Shown: piece by piece, positions 5,408-5,763 of the stretch
Numbering within the stretch: the first letter of the stretch is position 1
Layout: each line of letters begins with the position of its first letter
Source: JBEKYD01 sp049509915
GTDB lineage: Bacteria > Acidobacteriota > Terriglobia > Bryobacterales > Bryobacteraceae
Assembly (NCBI GenBank): GCA_049509915.1
Contig: JBEKZL010000413.1
Span: 1-5,763, forward strand
Length of the DNA stretch: 5,763 bases
Direction: 5' to 3'
Position numbers and translations under genes: made by a program
The notes under the pieces: model-generated
Told to the model about the DNA's origin: nothing
Seen by the model: only the letters and a program-made list of their open reading frames with translations
Database searches by the model: none

Positions 5408-5450
5408 GAACCGGCGCCAGACAGGCGTTCTACGGCAAACCGCACCCTCG

Positions 5451-5578
5451 GAAGCTGTGAAAAAATCACCAATCGCAGGCGGAACCGCCTGCGCCACCAA
5501 AGCAGGTGCATTGTTTTCAATGGTGGAGCAGGCGGTTCCGCCTCGATGCGCGTTTCGGAGAGTTTTTTTCACAGCTTC
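5451..5578. repeat. 128-bp foldback element with 15-bp terminal inverted repeats (MITE-like)
   Basis: The ends are perfect inverted repeats: GAAGCTGTGAAAAAA at 5451-5465 and TTTTTTCACAGCTTC at 5564-5578. Inside them AGGCGGAACCGCCTGC (5477-5492) pairs with GCAGGCGGTTCCGCCT (5528-5543), a perfect 16 bp. After one mismatch, CCACCA (5494-5499) pairs with TGGTGG (5521-5526). The whole can fold into one long hairpin with an asymmetric internal loop (11 against 20 nt). TCG flanks it on both sides (5448-5450, 5579-5581), a possible 3-bp target duplication but easily chance. No protein is encoded; small open frames through it are artefacts. It fits a miniature inverted-repeat transposable element or another REP-like non-coding repeat. 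No parent transposase is visible here. Confidence 0.6.
5460..5493 (-). terminator. Hairpin plus T-run in the left arm of the foldback element, facing leftward
   Basis: CGCAGGCGG (5474-5482) and CCGCCTGCG (5485-5493) are a perfect 9-bp GC-rich inverted repeat with 2 nt between. On the - strand it is followed 8 nt later by TTTTTT (5465-5460). This resembles an intrinsic terminator with an overlong gap. It lies between the end of the glycosyltransferase gene (5644) and the ompA-like promoter, where it could separate the two transcripts. The mirror arm (AGGCGG-TT-CCGCCT, 5530-5543) has a shorter 6-bp stem and a T-run 19 nt away, so it is weaker on the + strand. Confidence 0.35.
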
Positions 5579-5643
5579 TCGCGGTCGCGGCTCGGTAAGT
5601 GACTGAGAACACGCGGCACTCGACCGAATACTCTACTTGCGCA

Positions 5644-5763
5644 TCACGCTTTCCGTTGCAGCAGAAACAGGGTGAGGTATCTCTTCACGTTCCCGGTGAT
5701 CAGGAACTGCTCGCGCACGTGCTCATGGCCCATCTCTCCCAGCCGCGCGGCGATTTCCGGGTG
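5644..5763 (-). CDS. Glycosyltransferase (GT4, trehalose-synthase/TreT-like), C-terminal fragment
   Basis: The - strand frame is open from the window edge to TGA at 5646-5644 and gives 39 residues: HPEIAARLGEMGHEHVREQF, then LITGNVKRYLTLFLLQRKA. The pattern 'RLGE.G.EHVRE.FLIT.....YL.L' is the usual last helix of retaining GT4 glycosyltransferases annotated as 'trehalose synthase' or 'glycosyl transferase group 1'. There the C-terminal helix crosses back to the N-terminal Rossmann domain. Such enzymes move glucose from a nucleotide sugar, but donor and acceptor cannot be told from this fragment. The catalytic residues lie beyond the window. The next gene on this strand, the ompA-like gene, begins 395 nt downstream with its own putative promoter, so an operon is unlikely. 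Confidence 0.7.
   Translation of the reverse strand, partial: HPEIAARLGEMGHEHVREQFLITGNVKRYLTLFLLQRKA

Noticed and set aside
5245..5606. Several 75-117-codon frames on both strands in the intergenic stretch
   Set aside because: They run through the foldback element and through the promoter region, overlap each other, lack convincing ribosome sites and show no family resemblance.

Overview
The window is GC-rich bacterial chromosome (about 60% GC by eye), most plausibly from the Acidobacteriota, Bryobacterales/Solibacter-like. That placement is an inference. It rests on the type of secreted FAD oxidoreductase and on an OmpA-family protein whose N-terminal domain I recall from acidobacterial proteins. 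No rRNA or other decisive marker is present.

Left part, + strand (1-1927): part of the conserved translation/transcription cluster. In order it holds the 3' end of the EF-Tu gene (tuf), rpmG (ribosomal protein L33), tRNA-Trp(CCA), secE (preprotein translocase subunit), nusG (elongation/antitermination factor), rplK (ribosomal protein L11) and tRNA-Leu(CAG). secE, nusG and rplK are separated by only 7 and 18 nt and look like one transcript. Both tRNA genes follow nearly identical -10-like boxes. The usual continuation rplA-rplJ-rplL-rpoBC is absent: after rplK come tRNA-Leu and then genes on the other strand, so the cluster is interrupted here.

Right part, - strand (1940-5763), read from right to left: the last 39 codons of a retaining GT4-type glycosyltransferase (trehalose-synthase/TreT-like C-terminus), a 397-nt intergenic stretch, a 525-aa OmpA-like cell-envelope protein with a long Ala/Glu/Lys coiled coil, and a 540-aa exported FAD-dependent oxidoreductase. 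The last ends only 12 nt from the convergent tRNA-Leu. These look like ordinary envelope and accessory genes. I see no functional tie to the ribosomal cluster.

The 5249-5643 intergenic stretch holds a candidate ompA-like promoter, a 12-bp perfect palindrome at its predicted start site, and a 128-bp foldback element with perfect 15-bp terminal inverted repeats and a nested 16-bp inverted pair. The foldback resembles a MITE or another small non-coding repeat and is the most unusual thing in the window. I found no CRISPR array, insertion-sequence transposase, toxin-antitoxin pair, phage gene or defence system, and nothing that I would call a clearly new biological system.
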